32,263 nt of DNA from NCBI RefSeq assembly GCF_900549175.1, contig NZ_URNN01000017.1, positions 1 through 32,263 on the forward strand, in the 5' to 3' direction. This document shows positions 14,923 through 22,146 of the stretch, in pieces. The notes beneath the pieces are model-generated. The model saw only the letters and a program-made list of their open reading frames with translations, did not search any database and had not been told where the DNA came from. Each line of letters begins with the position of its first letter. Position 1 is the stretch's first letter. Source of the stretch: an uncultured Prevotella sp. (lineage in GTDB: Bacteria > Bacteroidota > Bacteroidia > Bacteroidales > Bacteroidaceae). A program made the translations under genes and the position numbers.

Positions 14923-16216
14923 CTTCTGTCCTTTCCTCCAAACTTTTCAGTCTTACTGTCATTGCGTTCCTGTGCGCGTCGAGCGATTCCGCCGCCGCCA
15001 TGGCCTCCACTGCCGGCCCTATACGGCGCACGCCTTCGGCCGTGAGGTGCTGGAATGTTATCTTCCGGCAGTAGCTGTCGAGGTTGACGCCGCTGTAGGC
15101 CGTGGCATATCCGTGCGTGGGCAGCGTGTGGTTGGTGCCGCTTGCATAGTCGCCCGCGCTCTCGCAGGCATATTTTCCGAGGAATACGCTGCCCGCATTC
15201 ACTATCTTTTCAGCCACGGCGGCGTAGTCTTCGGTCTGTATTATGAGGTGTTCGGGAGCATACATGTTGCTCATGTCTATGGCCTCGTCCATATTCCCCA
15301 CAAGCACCAGGCGGCTATTCTCCAATGTCCTGGCGGCTATATCCTTGCGCGGCAGCAGCCCGAGCTGGCGTTCAACCTCGGCCTTCACACGGTCGAGAGT
15401 CTGCCCGCTTGTAGTTATCAGCAGCACCTGCGAGTCGGTGCCGTGCTCGGCCTGCGACAGCAAGTCGGCGGCAACGAATGTCGCATCGGCCGTAGCGTCG
15501 GCTATCACACACACCTCCGACGGTCCGGCGGGCATGTCGATGGCAACGTCGTGCAGGCTCACCTGCTGCTTGGCTGCCATCACATATCGGTTGCCGGGAC
15601 CGAAAATCTTGTATACCTTCGGCACCGTTGCCGTGCCGTAGGCCATGGCTCCTATGGCCTGCACGCCACCCGCCTTGAACACTCTGTCCACGCCGGCCGT
15701 GCGTGCGGCCACGAGTATGGCCGGATTGATGCGGCCGTTGCTGTCGGGCGGGGTGCACAGTACAATCTCCCTGCACCCTGCTATCTTGGCCGGAGTGGCC
15801 AGCATGAGCACCGTGCTGAACAGCGGGGCCGTGCCGCCCGGTACGTACAGGCCCACACTTTCTATGGCCACGCTCTTCTGCCAGCACGTCACACCGGGCT
15901 GTGTCTCCACCTTGCGGCCCTCAAAACGCTGCGCCTCGTGAAACACCTTTATATTATGGTGTGCCATGACGATGGCCTCCTTCAGTCCGGCCGGCACCGC
16001 CTTTTCCGCCTCGTCCATCTCTTCCTCCGTCACGGCAAGCGCGGCGAGGGTGGCATGGTCGAAGCGTTTTTCATACTCCCTCACTGCTTCGTCGCCCCTC
16101 GTCTTCACGTCTTTGAGAATCCTTGCCACGGTGTCGTTGAGTTCGGACACGTCTGTGTGCGGACGCATGATAATGTCGTTCCACTGCTCTTTCTGCGGAT
16201 ATCTTATTATGTTCAT
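14909..16216 (-). CDS. hisD: Histidinol dehydrogenase
   Basis: This 435-residue zinc enzyme carries out the last two steps of histidine synthesis, oxidising histidinol to histidine with two NAD. Family marks include ESVGLYVPGGTAPLFSTVLM (119-138), FGPGNRYV (205-212) and MPAGPSEV (228-235). The zinc and catalytic residues match the E. coli pattern: Gln255 and His258 in SQAEHG, Glu322-His323 in APEHL, Asp356 in GDYASG, and His415 near the end. The length is normal. It follows hisG by 72 bases on the same strand and overlaps hisC by 14 bases, so the three form one operon in the order hisG-hisD-hisC. Confidence 0.97.
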   Translation of the reverse strand: MNIIRYPQKEQWNDIIMRPHTDVSELNDTVARILKDVKTRGDEAVREYEKRFDHATLAALAVTEEEMDEAEKAVPAGLKEAIVMAHHNIKVFHEAQRFEGRKVETQPGVTCWQKSVAIESVGLYVPGGTAPLFSTVLMLATPAKIAGCREIVLCTPPDSNGRINPAILVAARTAGVDRVFKAGGVQAIGAMAYGTATVPKVYKIFGPGNRYVMAAKQQVSLHDVAIDMPAGPSEVCVIADATADATFVAADLLSQAEHGTDSQVLLITTSGQTLDRVKAEVERQLGLLPRKDIAARTLENSRLVLVGNMDEAIDMSNMYAPEHLIIQTEDYAAVAEKIVNAGSVFLGKYACESAGDYASGTNHTLPTHGYATAYSGVNLDSYCRKITFQHLTAEGVRRIGPAVEAMAAAESLDAHRNAMTVRLKSLEERTEDEEC

Positions 16217-16288
16217 GTTCTTTTGTCTTTCTTCTTAAACGTCTTCTTACTGCATTTCCATGCCGTATGCCGTCATGCCGGCTTCCGG

Positions 16289-17140
16289 TCAGAGTATCAT
16301 CTTCTCTATCGGGGTTACCAGTATGCCCTGTGCGCCAATCTCTTTCAGCCGGCCTATTATCTCCCAGAAGCGTTTCTGGTCGAGCACGGTGTGCACCGAG
16401 CACCACTCCTCGTCGGCAAGCGGTATCACCGTGGGGCTTTTCAGGCCCGGCAGCACGTCTATTATCTCCTGCAGGCGCGCCTTCGGTGCGTTCATCCTTA
16501 CGTATTTCTTGTCTTCGGCGTTGCGCACGGCCTCAAAGCGGAACAGCATGTCCTGCAATATCCTGCGCTTGTCCTCGTCCAGCCGCTTGTTGCCTATGAG
16601 CAGGGCTTCGCTACGCATCACCACCTCCACTTCGCGCAGATTGTTGCTCACGAGGGTGGAGCCGCTGCTCACGATGTCGAATATTCCGTCGGCCAGACCT
16701 ATGCCCGGCGATATCTCGACGCTGCCCGTGATGACGTGTATGTCGGCCTTTATGCCTTTTTCATCCATGAAACGCCGCAGTATGACGGGGTATGACGTGG
16801 CTATCTTCCTGCCGTTGAACCACTCGGGGCCGGGGTAGTCGATGTCCTTTGGTATGGCCAGTGAGAGGCGGCAGCGGCTGAAACCGAGCCGCGACACGAT
16901 GTCGGCATCCTCGCCACGTTCGGCAAATTCGTTTTCGCCCACCACGCCGATGTCGGCCACACCGCCGGCCACGCTTTGCGGAATGTCATCGTCGCGCAGG
17001 TACAAGACCTCGAGCGGAAAGTTCGACGACTGTACCAACAGAGTGCGTTTGCCGGCGTTTATTTTTATGTCAGCCTCGGCGAGGAGATTCATCGTGTCCT
17101 CAAACAGGCGACCTTTCGATTGAACTGCAATGCGTAACAT
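16289..17140 (-). CDS. hisG: ATP phosphoribosyltransferase, long form
   Basis: This 283-residue enzyme catalyses the committed step of histidine synthesis, joining ATP and PRPP. The catalytic domain begins MLRIAVQSKGRLFED, includes VGVVGENEF-type and LGFSRCRLSLAIP segments, and has the PRPP loop around DIVSSGSTLVSNNLRE (155-170). The last 70 or so residues (from about 210, ending near GAQGILVTPIEKM) form the HisG C-terminal regulatory domain. This is therefore the long, homohexameric form that is feedback-inhibited by histidine and does not need HisZ. A much longer open frame continues upstream, but the ATG at 17140 gives the family N-terminus and sits 30 bases below a strong promoter element. 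It is first in the hisG-hisD-hisC operon. Confidence 0.97.
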   Translation of the reverse strand: MLRIAVQSKGRLFEDTMNLLAEADIKINAGKRTLLVQSSNFPLEVLYLRDDDIPQSVAGGVADIGVVGENEFAERGEDADIVSRLGFSRCRLSLAIPKDIDYPGPEWFNGRKIATSYPVILRRFMDEKGIKADIHVITGSVEISPGIGLADGIFDIVSSGSTLVSNNLREVEVVMRSEALLIGNKRLDEDKRRILQDMLFRFEAVRNAEDKKYVRMNAPKARLQEIIDVLPGLKSPTVIPLADEEWCSVHTVLDQKRFWEIIGRLKEIGAQGILVTPIEKMIL

Positions 17141-17169
17141 ATATCTATTGTTTTCTTGAAAATGAAGTG

Positions 17170-17200
17170 CAAAAGTACGGAAAATAATGATAATATGCAA
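17170..17200 (-). promoter_or_regulatory. Promoter of the hisG-hisD-hisC operon
   Basis: On the minus strand, TTG (17200-17198), a 20-base spacer and TACTTTTG (17177-17170) match the Bacteroidetes consensus. The leader before the hisG ATG is short (about 25 bases). There is therefore no room for a histidine leader peptide or T-box in front of hisG. Confidence 0.8.
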
Positions 17201-17209
17201 GAAAATGCT

Positions 17210-17217
17210 TACTTTTG
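17210..17217 (+). promoter_or_regulatory. -7 element before the MltF-like gene
   Basis: The plus strand reads TACTTTTG, 35 bases upstream of the GTG start. The expected -33 position (17187-17189) reads ATG where TTG would be ideal. It is divergent from the his promoter and lies within 10 bases of it, so the two may compete. Confidence 0.55.
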
Positions 17218-17251
17218 CAGTCAATTTGAAAGTGATTAAAAAAAGAAAGCA

Positions 17252-18478
17252 GTGAAAACGAAAAGCAATGCCTGCCGTTTGCAGGTTTTGGCGGTGGTGC
17301 TTGCGGCTGTGGCAGCGGCCTGCGCCGTGTCTTCGTGTGGCGGGAAACAGGCCGAAAGGGTGGAGGCTCCGTGGGGCGTGGTGAACGATTCGGCCGGCTC
17401 CGCCGACGGTTTCGACCTCGACCGCATACAGGCCAACGGCGAGATGATAATGCTCGCGCTGGGCGGACCGGAGTCTTATTACGACTACCGGGGCCGTCAT
17501 CTCGGTCTGCAGTATATGCTCTGCCAGCGCTTTGCCGACCATATAGGTGTGAGCCTGCGCGTGGAGGTGTGCCGTGACACGGCCGAAATGCTGCGCCGTC
17601 TGGCCGCCGACGACGGTGATGTGGCCGCATGTTTCGTTGCCGATGCCGAAGTGGCGGCCGCGGCGGCGTCGGAGCCGCGCCTTGTCTCCTGCGCGGTGGG
17701 GGTGGATTCTGCCGCCGCCCACTGGGTGCTTACATCGGCCAAGCCGCGCCTTGCCGAGGCCATCGACGGGTGGTACAGGCCCGGAATGATTGACGCCGTG
17801 CGCCGTGAGGAGGCGCTGCTGCTCAGTTCGGCAAGTGTGAAACGCCGTGTCTATTCGCCCATGCTCAACCGGAAGGAGGGCATCATCTCGCGTTACGACG
17901 CACTCTTCATGACCTACAGCCAGCCCATACGGTGGGACTGGCGCCTCATGGCCGCACAGTGCTATCAGGAATCTACGTTCGACCCTGCCGCACGGTCGTG
18001 GGCCGGAGCCTGCGGGCTCATGCAGATAATGCCGTCTACAGCCGTCCAACTCGGTCTGCCGGCCGACGGACTGTTTGACCCCGAGAGCAATATTGCCGCC
18101 GCGGCGCGCTTTCTCGGCCAGTTGGAACGCAAGTTCAGCGACATTGCCGACCGCGGCGAACGCCTCCGCTTTGTGCTGGCCAGCTACAACGGGGGCTATC
18201 ACCACATACGCGACGCCATGGCTCTGGCCGGGCGCGACGGGCACAATCAGCACCGTTGGGCCGACGTGTCGCGTTATGTCCTGCTGCTCAGCACGCCGCG
18301 GTACTATCAGGATCCGATAGTGAAGTACGGCTATATGCGTGGTTCGGAGACGGTTGACTATGTGCAGAAGATATACCGGCGGTGGGAGTCGTACCGCGGA
18401 GTGAAGGGCGGGCACGACGGTTTTACGGGCACAACTCCGCGCAAGGCCACGCACAGAAAAAAGAAATACGAAATCTGA
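17252..18478 (+). CDS. MltF-like membrane-bound lytic transglycosylase (lipoprotein)
   Basis: This 408-residue protein should cleave peptidoglycan glycan strands non-hydrolytically in the periplasm. The N-terminus is a lipoprotein signal: KTKSNACR, a hydrophobic stretch, then a lipobox ending VSSCGG with Cys29. Residues about 60-225 resemble a periplasmic solute-binding domain (MIMLALGGPESYYDYRGRHLGLQYMLC), as in MltF. The SLT catalytic domain follows, with QCYQESTFDP carrying the catalytic Glu, then GACGLMQIMPSTA and ASYNGGYHHI. The start is GTG at 17252; no in-frame ATG lies nearby, and this start gives the correct signal peptide. It separates the hisG-hisD-hisC operon from hisB and is transcribed divergently from hisG. 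A positively charged tail (RKATHRKKKYEI) ends the protein. Confidence 0.9.
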   Translation: MKTKSNACRLQVLAVVLAAVAAACAVSSCGGKQAERVEAPWGVVNDSAGSADGFDLDRIQANGEMIMLALGGPESYYDYRGRHLGLQYMLCQRFADHIGVSLRVEVCRDTAEMLRRLAADDGDVAACFVADAEVAAAAASEPRLVSCAVGVDSAAAHWVLTSAKPRLAEAIDGWYRPGMIDAVRREEALLLSSASVKRRVYSPMLNRKEGIISRYDALFMTYSQPIRWDWRLMAAQCYQESTFDPAARSWAGACGLMQIMPSTAVQLGLPADGLFDPESNIAAAARFLGQLERKFSDIADRGERLRFVLASYNGGYHHIRDAMALAGRDGHNQHRWADVSRYVLLLSTPRYYQDPIVKYGYMRGSETVDYVQKIYRRWESYRGVKGGHDGFTGTTPRKATHRKKKYEI

Positions 18479-18715
18479 CAGCGGCAGTCGGCCTGTGGCC
18501 GGCGGCGCGGAGTGGGAGCGGGGCGGCATTTGCCGGCGCGATTCGGAATAATTCCGACAAAACGCTTCGCCGCCCGCGGCAAATCGGTCTTTCGTCCGCT
18601 ACAAGCCGAAAATGGCGCATTTTCGCTTCAAACAGGATGCGCTGACAGTCAGACAGTTACGCAAACGGCCTGTCGCCATGCCCTTTCAGGCCTGCCGTTC
18701 GGGGCATGACTGGGT

Positions 18716-18802
18716 GCAAAACGGCCTATTTTGCAACGCAAAAGTGCCCATATTGCAACGCAAAAGTGCCTCTTTTACAATGCGAAACGGCCTGTTTGGG
18801 CT
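18716..18802. repeat. Array of 22-nt GCAAAA/TTTTGC dyad repeats
   Basis: Units begin at 18716, 18738, 18760 (22 bases each) and 18782 (21 bases), with a partial fifth at 18803. The first has arms GCAAAA and TTTTGC around CGGCCTA. The others begin GCAAAAGTGCC or GCGAAACGGCC. There are no unique spacers. It shares its core with the array at 31797-31972. Because 22 is not a multiple of 3, it is not a coding repeat. Confidence 0.85.
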
Positions 18803-18866
18803 GCAAAACGGCACAAAACGGGGTGCTGTTGGGCTGAATAGGGTATATAAAAGGCATGAAAAACGG

Positions 18867-18901
18867 AAGCCGGAGGGGCTGAACACCCTTCCGGCTTTTT
18901 T
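18867..18901 (+). terminator. Intrinsic terminator between mltF-like and hisB genes
   Basis: The stem AAGCCGGAGGGG (18867-18878) pairs with CCCTTCCGGCTT (18886-18897), with one G-T wobble and a 7-base loop. It runs into TTTTTT. It is oriented for plus-strand transcription from the MltF-like gene. Confidence 0.85.
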
Positions 18902-18984
18902 GGTTCGGGAAAAAAGAAGTGCGTTTTTTTAAGAAAAAAACTTATGTTTCCGGCGTGCCGTCAGCATACCGGCATTTGTTGAAG

Positions 18985-20058
18985 TCACAGCATGCCCTTC
19001 GTGCTGGGCAGCTCGTAGTGGTAGATGTCGCGGCGCACGGCCATCCTGATGCTGCGCGCCAGAGCCTTGAATATGCCCTCTATCTTGTGGTGCTCGTTGG
19101 TTCCTTCGGCGTGTATGTTGAGGTTCATGCGTGCGCTGTCGCTCAGACTCTTGAAGAAATGGAGGAACATCTCGGTGGGCATGTCGCCTATCTTCTCGCG
19201 TGTGAACGCGGCGTCCCACACCAGCCACGGCCTTCCGCCGAAGTCGAGAGCCACCTGGCAGAGGCAGTCGTCCATGGGCAGGGAGTAGCCGTAGCGCTCT
19301 ATGCCGCGCTTGTCGCCCAGTGCCTGCAGCAGACATTCGCCCAAAGCGATGGCCGTGTCCTCTATGGTGTGGTGCTCGTCTACGTGCAGGTCGCCGTGCG
19401 TATGCACTGTCAGGTCTATCATTCCGTGGCGCCCTATCTGCTCGAGCATGTGGTCGAAGAAGCCCAGGCCGGTGCTTATGTCGCAGCGGCCGGTGCCGTC
19501 GAGGTTCACACCGACGTGTATGTCGGTCTCGTGGGTGGTGCGGCGCACCTCCGCCGTGCGCTCTCCGGCGAAGAGTATTTCGGCAATTTTGTCCCATGTC
19601 ATGCCGTCACGGCCCAGTATAAGGGCCTTGCAGCCTATGTTGGCGGCAAACTGCCGGTCGGTCTCGCGGTCGCCTATGACGTAGCTTGAGGCCATGTCGT
19701 AGGCGGGGTCGAGCATATATTTCTCCACCATGGCCGTGCCGGGCTTGCGTGTAGGGGCGTTGTCTTCGGGGAAATGGCGGTCGATGAGTGTGTCGTCGAA
19801 CGTTATTCCCTCGCCCTCAAGCGTCTGCATGATGAAGTTGTGTACGGGCCAGAAGGTGTCTTCGGGGAATGACGGGGTGCCCAGTCCGTCCTGATTCGAC
19901 ACCATTACGAACTCGAAGTCGAGCCTGGAGCGTATGAACGACAGGTTGCGCAGCACGCCGCGGGTGAACTTCAGCTTGCCGAACGAGTCTATCTGCTCGT
20001 CTTCCGGCTCTTCGATGAGGGTGCCGTCGCGGTCGATGAACAGTATTCTTTTCTTCAT
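18985..20058 (-). CDS. hisB: Bifunctional histidinol-phosphatase / imidazoleglycerol-phosphate dehydratase
   Basis: This 357-residue protein carries two steps of histidine synthesis. Residues 1-165 are a HAD phosphatase (FIDRDGTLI with Asp9 and Asp11; RKPGTAM; GDRETD) that makes histidinol. Residues 167-357 are the manganese-dependent dehydratase (GLGFFDHMLEQ, DEHHTIED at 227-234, EHHKIEG at 322-328). The phosphatase lacks the Cys-x-His and Cys-x-Cys zinc loop of E. coli HisB; here the loop reads IDRHFPEDNAPTRKP. I recall Bacteroides HisB being similar, so this is probably normal for the phylum. The start at 20058 overlaps the upstream membrane-protein stop as ATGA. A longer open frame upstream only reads through that gene in another frame. 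It is separated from hisGDC by an opposing gene. Confidence 0.96.
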   Translation of the reverse strand: MKKRILFIDRDGTLIEEPEDEQIDSFGKLKFTRGVLRNLSFIRSRLDFEFVMVSNQDGLGTPSFPEDTFWPVHNFIMQTLEGEGITFDDTLIDRHFPEDNAPTRKPGTAMVEKYMLDPAYDMASSYVIGDRETDRQFAANIGCKALILGRDGMTWDKIAEILFAGERTAEVRRTTHETDIHVGVNLDGTGRCDISTGLGFFDHMLEQIGRHGMIDLTVHTHGDLHVDEHHTIEDTAIALGECLLQALGDKRGIERYGYSLPMDDCLCQVALDFGGRPWLVWDAAFTREKIGDMPTEMFLHFFKSLSDSARMNLNIHAEGTNEHHKIEGIFKALARSIRMAVRRDIYHYELPSTKGML

Positions 20059-21056
20059 AATGTCTTGTTTTGGTTGTCTGTTGTGTCGAGTTCTTCGGTC
20101 ATACGGCGCCGTCCGTTCTCGTCGGTCTCGATGGAGCCGTGCAGGTAGTACACCACGAAGACCACCGACATGCGCACGTATGCCTGCAGGAATCCGGCTA
20201 TGAAGAACACCACTGCGGTGAGTGCCGTGATGTAGGAGGGCATGCCCTGCGGGTCGCCTTCGGCCATTCCGAGCATGGCCTGGCCGTTGGCCATCGTGAT
20301 GACAGAGGCCGGCATCGACGTTATGCAGCCGGTGACGGCGAGCACGATGAGGCTGATGAAGAACACGGCGAGTATAGAACCGGTGTGCCTGACGAGGCAT
20401 GTGGGGTAGTCGGAGCCGAGGAGTGGCCAGAAGCGTTTGCCGTCGTCGAGCAGGTATTTCATGGATATGGGTGCCAAGGGCAGCAGTGCCGCGGCCGCTA
20501 TACATATTATTATAAGCGTGAGTGCGAGCGTGACGATGTGTGCCGATGGCTCCGCGAGCCGTGCTCCGAGGTAAAACTTCCATGCCAGACCGAAGGCGAT
20601 GGCGGGCACGGCCACGATGACGAGGCACGACAGCATGGCCTTCAGCGTGCGCCAGGCCGCCTTGCGGTCGAATGTGAGCCATCCGGCGGGTGCCTCGATG
20701 GTGCCGGTGGTGCTGTGTTTTCTGAGCAGTGAGATGCCGCGCGAGTAGAAAATGGTTTCCAGCAGTCCGCCTATGACAATCATTACGGGCACCGCCGCCA
20801 GTGCGGCAAGCATTTGCATGGCCGCCAGAAAGCCTTCGGACGCGGCGGCTGACGAAAGGCTCTGCAGTATTACGGGCAGCTTTATCAGAAGCAGCGGACC
20901 CAATACGGCGCATGCGGCAGCGTATGCTGCGGCTGTGTGCCACGATGATTTGAATATCTTTCTGAAGTTTCCGGTGTAGAGTTTGAGGCCGGTTGTGATT
21001 ATTTTGCCGGTGCTGCGGCTTTTCAACAAAGTGTATTCGGATGTTTTATTTCCCAT
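20055..21056 (-). CDS. Uncharacterised multi-pass membrane protein
   Basis: This 333-residue integral membrane protein has about six hydrophobic segments: roughly residues 40-65, 84-103, 138-163, 173-195, 226-250 and 276-305. A soluble, charged C-terminal tail (ETDENGRRRMTEELDTTDNQNK) ends it. I do not recognise a family, and it has no transporter or enzyme motif I can name. It lies directly upstream of hisB and overlaps it by four bases (ATGA), so the two are expected to be translated together. Its promoter faces away from the oxidoreductase gene. A role in histidine uptake or sensing is possible, but rests only on the coupling. Confidence 0.8.
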   Translation of the reverse strand: MGNKTSEYTLLKSRSTGKIITTGLKLYTGNFRKIFKSSWHTAAAYAAACAVLGPLLLIKLPVILQSLSSAAASEGFLAAMQMLAALAAVPVMIVIGGLLETIFYSRGISLLRKHSTTGTIEAPAGWLTFDRKAAWRTLKAMLSCLVIVAVPAIAFGLAWKFYLGARLAEPSAHIVTLALTLIIICIAAAALLPLAPISMKYLLDDGKRFWPLLGSDYPTCLVRHTGSILAVFFISLIVLAVTGCITSMPASVITMANGQAMLGMAEGDPQGMPSYITALTAVVFFIAGFLQAYVRMSVVFVVYYLHGSIETDENGRRRMTEELDTTDNQNKTL

Positions 21057-21083
21057 ATTTTTGTTATTATTCTCTGTTCATTA

Positions 21084-21114
21084 TTGCAAAGGTAGTGCTT
21101 TTTTCGTATCTTTG
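21084..21114 (+). promoter_or_regulatory. Promoter of the oxidoreductase operon
   Basis: TTG (21084-21086), a 20-base spacer and TATCTTTG (21107-21114) match the consensus, 42 bases upstream of the ATG at 21157. Confidence 0.8.
21087..21094 (-). promoter_or_regulatory. -7 element before the membrane protein-hisB pair
   Basis: The minus strand reads TACCTTTG, 30 bases upstream of the membrane-protein ATG. It abuts the -33 TTG of the divergent promoter, so polymerase should not occupy both at once. No TTG is at the ideal distance. Confidence 0.55.
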
Positions 21115-21156
21115 CGTCATAAAAAACTGAAATCATTATCAATATTAATACTTATT

Positions 21157-22140
21157 ATGAAAATATTGAAATGGGGATTTATCGGTTGCGGTGAGGTGAC
21201 CGAAAAGAAGAGCGGGCCGGCCTTCAGCGAGGTTGAAGGCTCGTCGGTGGTGGCTGTCATGAGCCGCAGCGCGGAGAAGGCGCGCGGCTATGCCGGGCGT
21301 CACGGCATACCGAGATGGTATACCGACGCCCAGGAACTGATAGATGCCCCCGAGGTTAACGCCGTATACATAGCCACTCCGCCGTCGAGTCACGCCACGT
21401 TTGCCATCATGGCCATGCGGGCGGGCAAGCCGGTGTATGTGGAGAAGCCGCTCGCCGCAAGTTATGAAGACTGCGCCCGCGTGAACAGGGTGAGCGAACA
21501 GACGGGCGTGCCGTGCTTCGTGGCCTACTACAGGCGCTATCTTCCGTATTTCCTGAAGGTGAAGGAGATTGTCGACAGCGGCATCATAGGCGAGGTGCTG
21601 AACGTGCAGATAAGGTTTGCCGTGCCGCCGCGCGACCTCGATTACCAGAATTCGGGCAACCTGCCGTGGCGTGTGCAGCCCGACATTGCGGGCGGAGGCT
21701 ACTTCTACGACCTTGCCCCACACCAGCTCGACCTGCTGCAATACATGTTCGGGGTGATAACCGAGGCCGACGGCATCTGCGCCAACCGCGGGCGGCTGTA
21801 TGAGGCTGAGGACACGGTGAGTGCCTGCTTCAGGTTTGAGAGCGGCCTGCCGGGCAGCGGGTCGTGGTGTTTCGTGGCCTACGAGTCGGCGAGGGAAGAC
21901 CGCATCGAGGTGATTGGCGACAAGGGACAGGTGAGCTTTTCTGTGTTCAACTACGACCCCATACTGCTCCATTCGGCCGAAGGCACGCAGAGCATCGTCA
22001 TTCCCAATCCTCCTTACGTGCAGTATCCGCTGATAAAGAATGTGGTGGAGCACTTGCAGGGGATAGGGGTCTGCACGTGCACGGCCGTGTCGGCAACGCC
22101 CGTCAACTGGGCTATGGACAGGATATTGGGTAAGTTCTGA
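21157..22140 (+). CDS. Gfo/Idh/MocA-family oxidoreductase
   Basis: This 327-residue NAD(P)-dependent sugar or cyclitol dehydrogenase-like protein is cytosolic. The Rossmann fold starts KWGFIGCGEVTEKKSGPAF. The family motif EKPLAAS carries the catalytic lysine, and the second domain has DLAPHQLDLLQYMFG, whose histidine usually takes part in catalysis. Length is typical. The ATG at 21157 was chosen because it gives the standard N-terminus and lies 42 bases past a good promoter; an open frame upstream to 20983 overlaps the divergent gene. The substrate cannot be told. It is followed after 6 bases by the DUF4421 gene, so it leads an operon with envelope proteins. Confidence 0.92.
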   Translation: MKILKWGFIGCGEVTEKKSGPAFSEVEGSSVVAVMSRSAEKARGYAGRHGIPRWYTDAQELIDAPEVNAVYIATPPSSHATFAIMAMRAGKPVYVEKPLAASYEDCARVNRVSEQTGVPCFVAYYRRYLPYFLKVKEIVDSGIIGEVLNVQIRFAVPPRDLDYQNSGNLPWRVQPDIAGGGYFYDLAPHQLDLLQYMFGVITEADGICANRGRLYEAEDTVSACFRFESGLPGSGSWCFVAYESAREDRIEVIGDKGQVSFSVFNYDPILLHSAEGTQSIVIPNPPYVQYPLIKNVVEHLQGIGVCTCTAVSATPVNWAMDRILGKF

Positions 22141-22146
22141 CGGCTT

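Larger units (their letters stand above)
18479..18984. other. 506-base gap between convergent mltF-like and hisB genes
   Basis: No believable gene was found. The open frames here are built from repeat sequence and have no family resemblance. It holds the 22-nt repeat array at 18716-18802, with more decayed copies likely from about 18658, and a strong terminator at 18867-18901. Distance from the MltF-like stop to that terminator is about 390 bases. Confidence 0.65.

Noticed and set aside
17141..17169. Histidine leader peptide or T-box before hisG
   Set aside because: The space between the promoter and the ATG is about 30 bases, too short for either.
17141..18529. Upstream extension of hisG to a 746-codon frame
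   Set aside because: The extension is antisense to the MltF-like gene; HisG begins at 17140 with its normal N-terminus and promoter.
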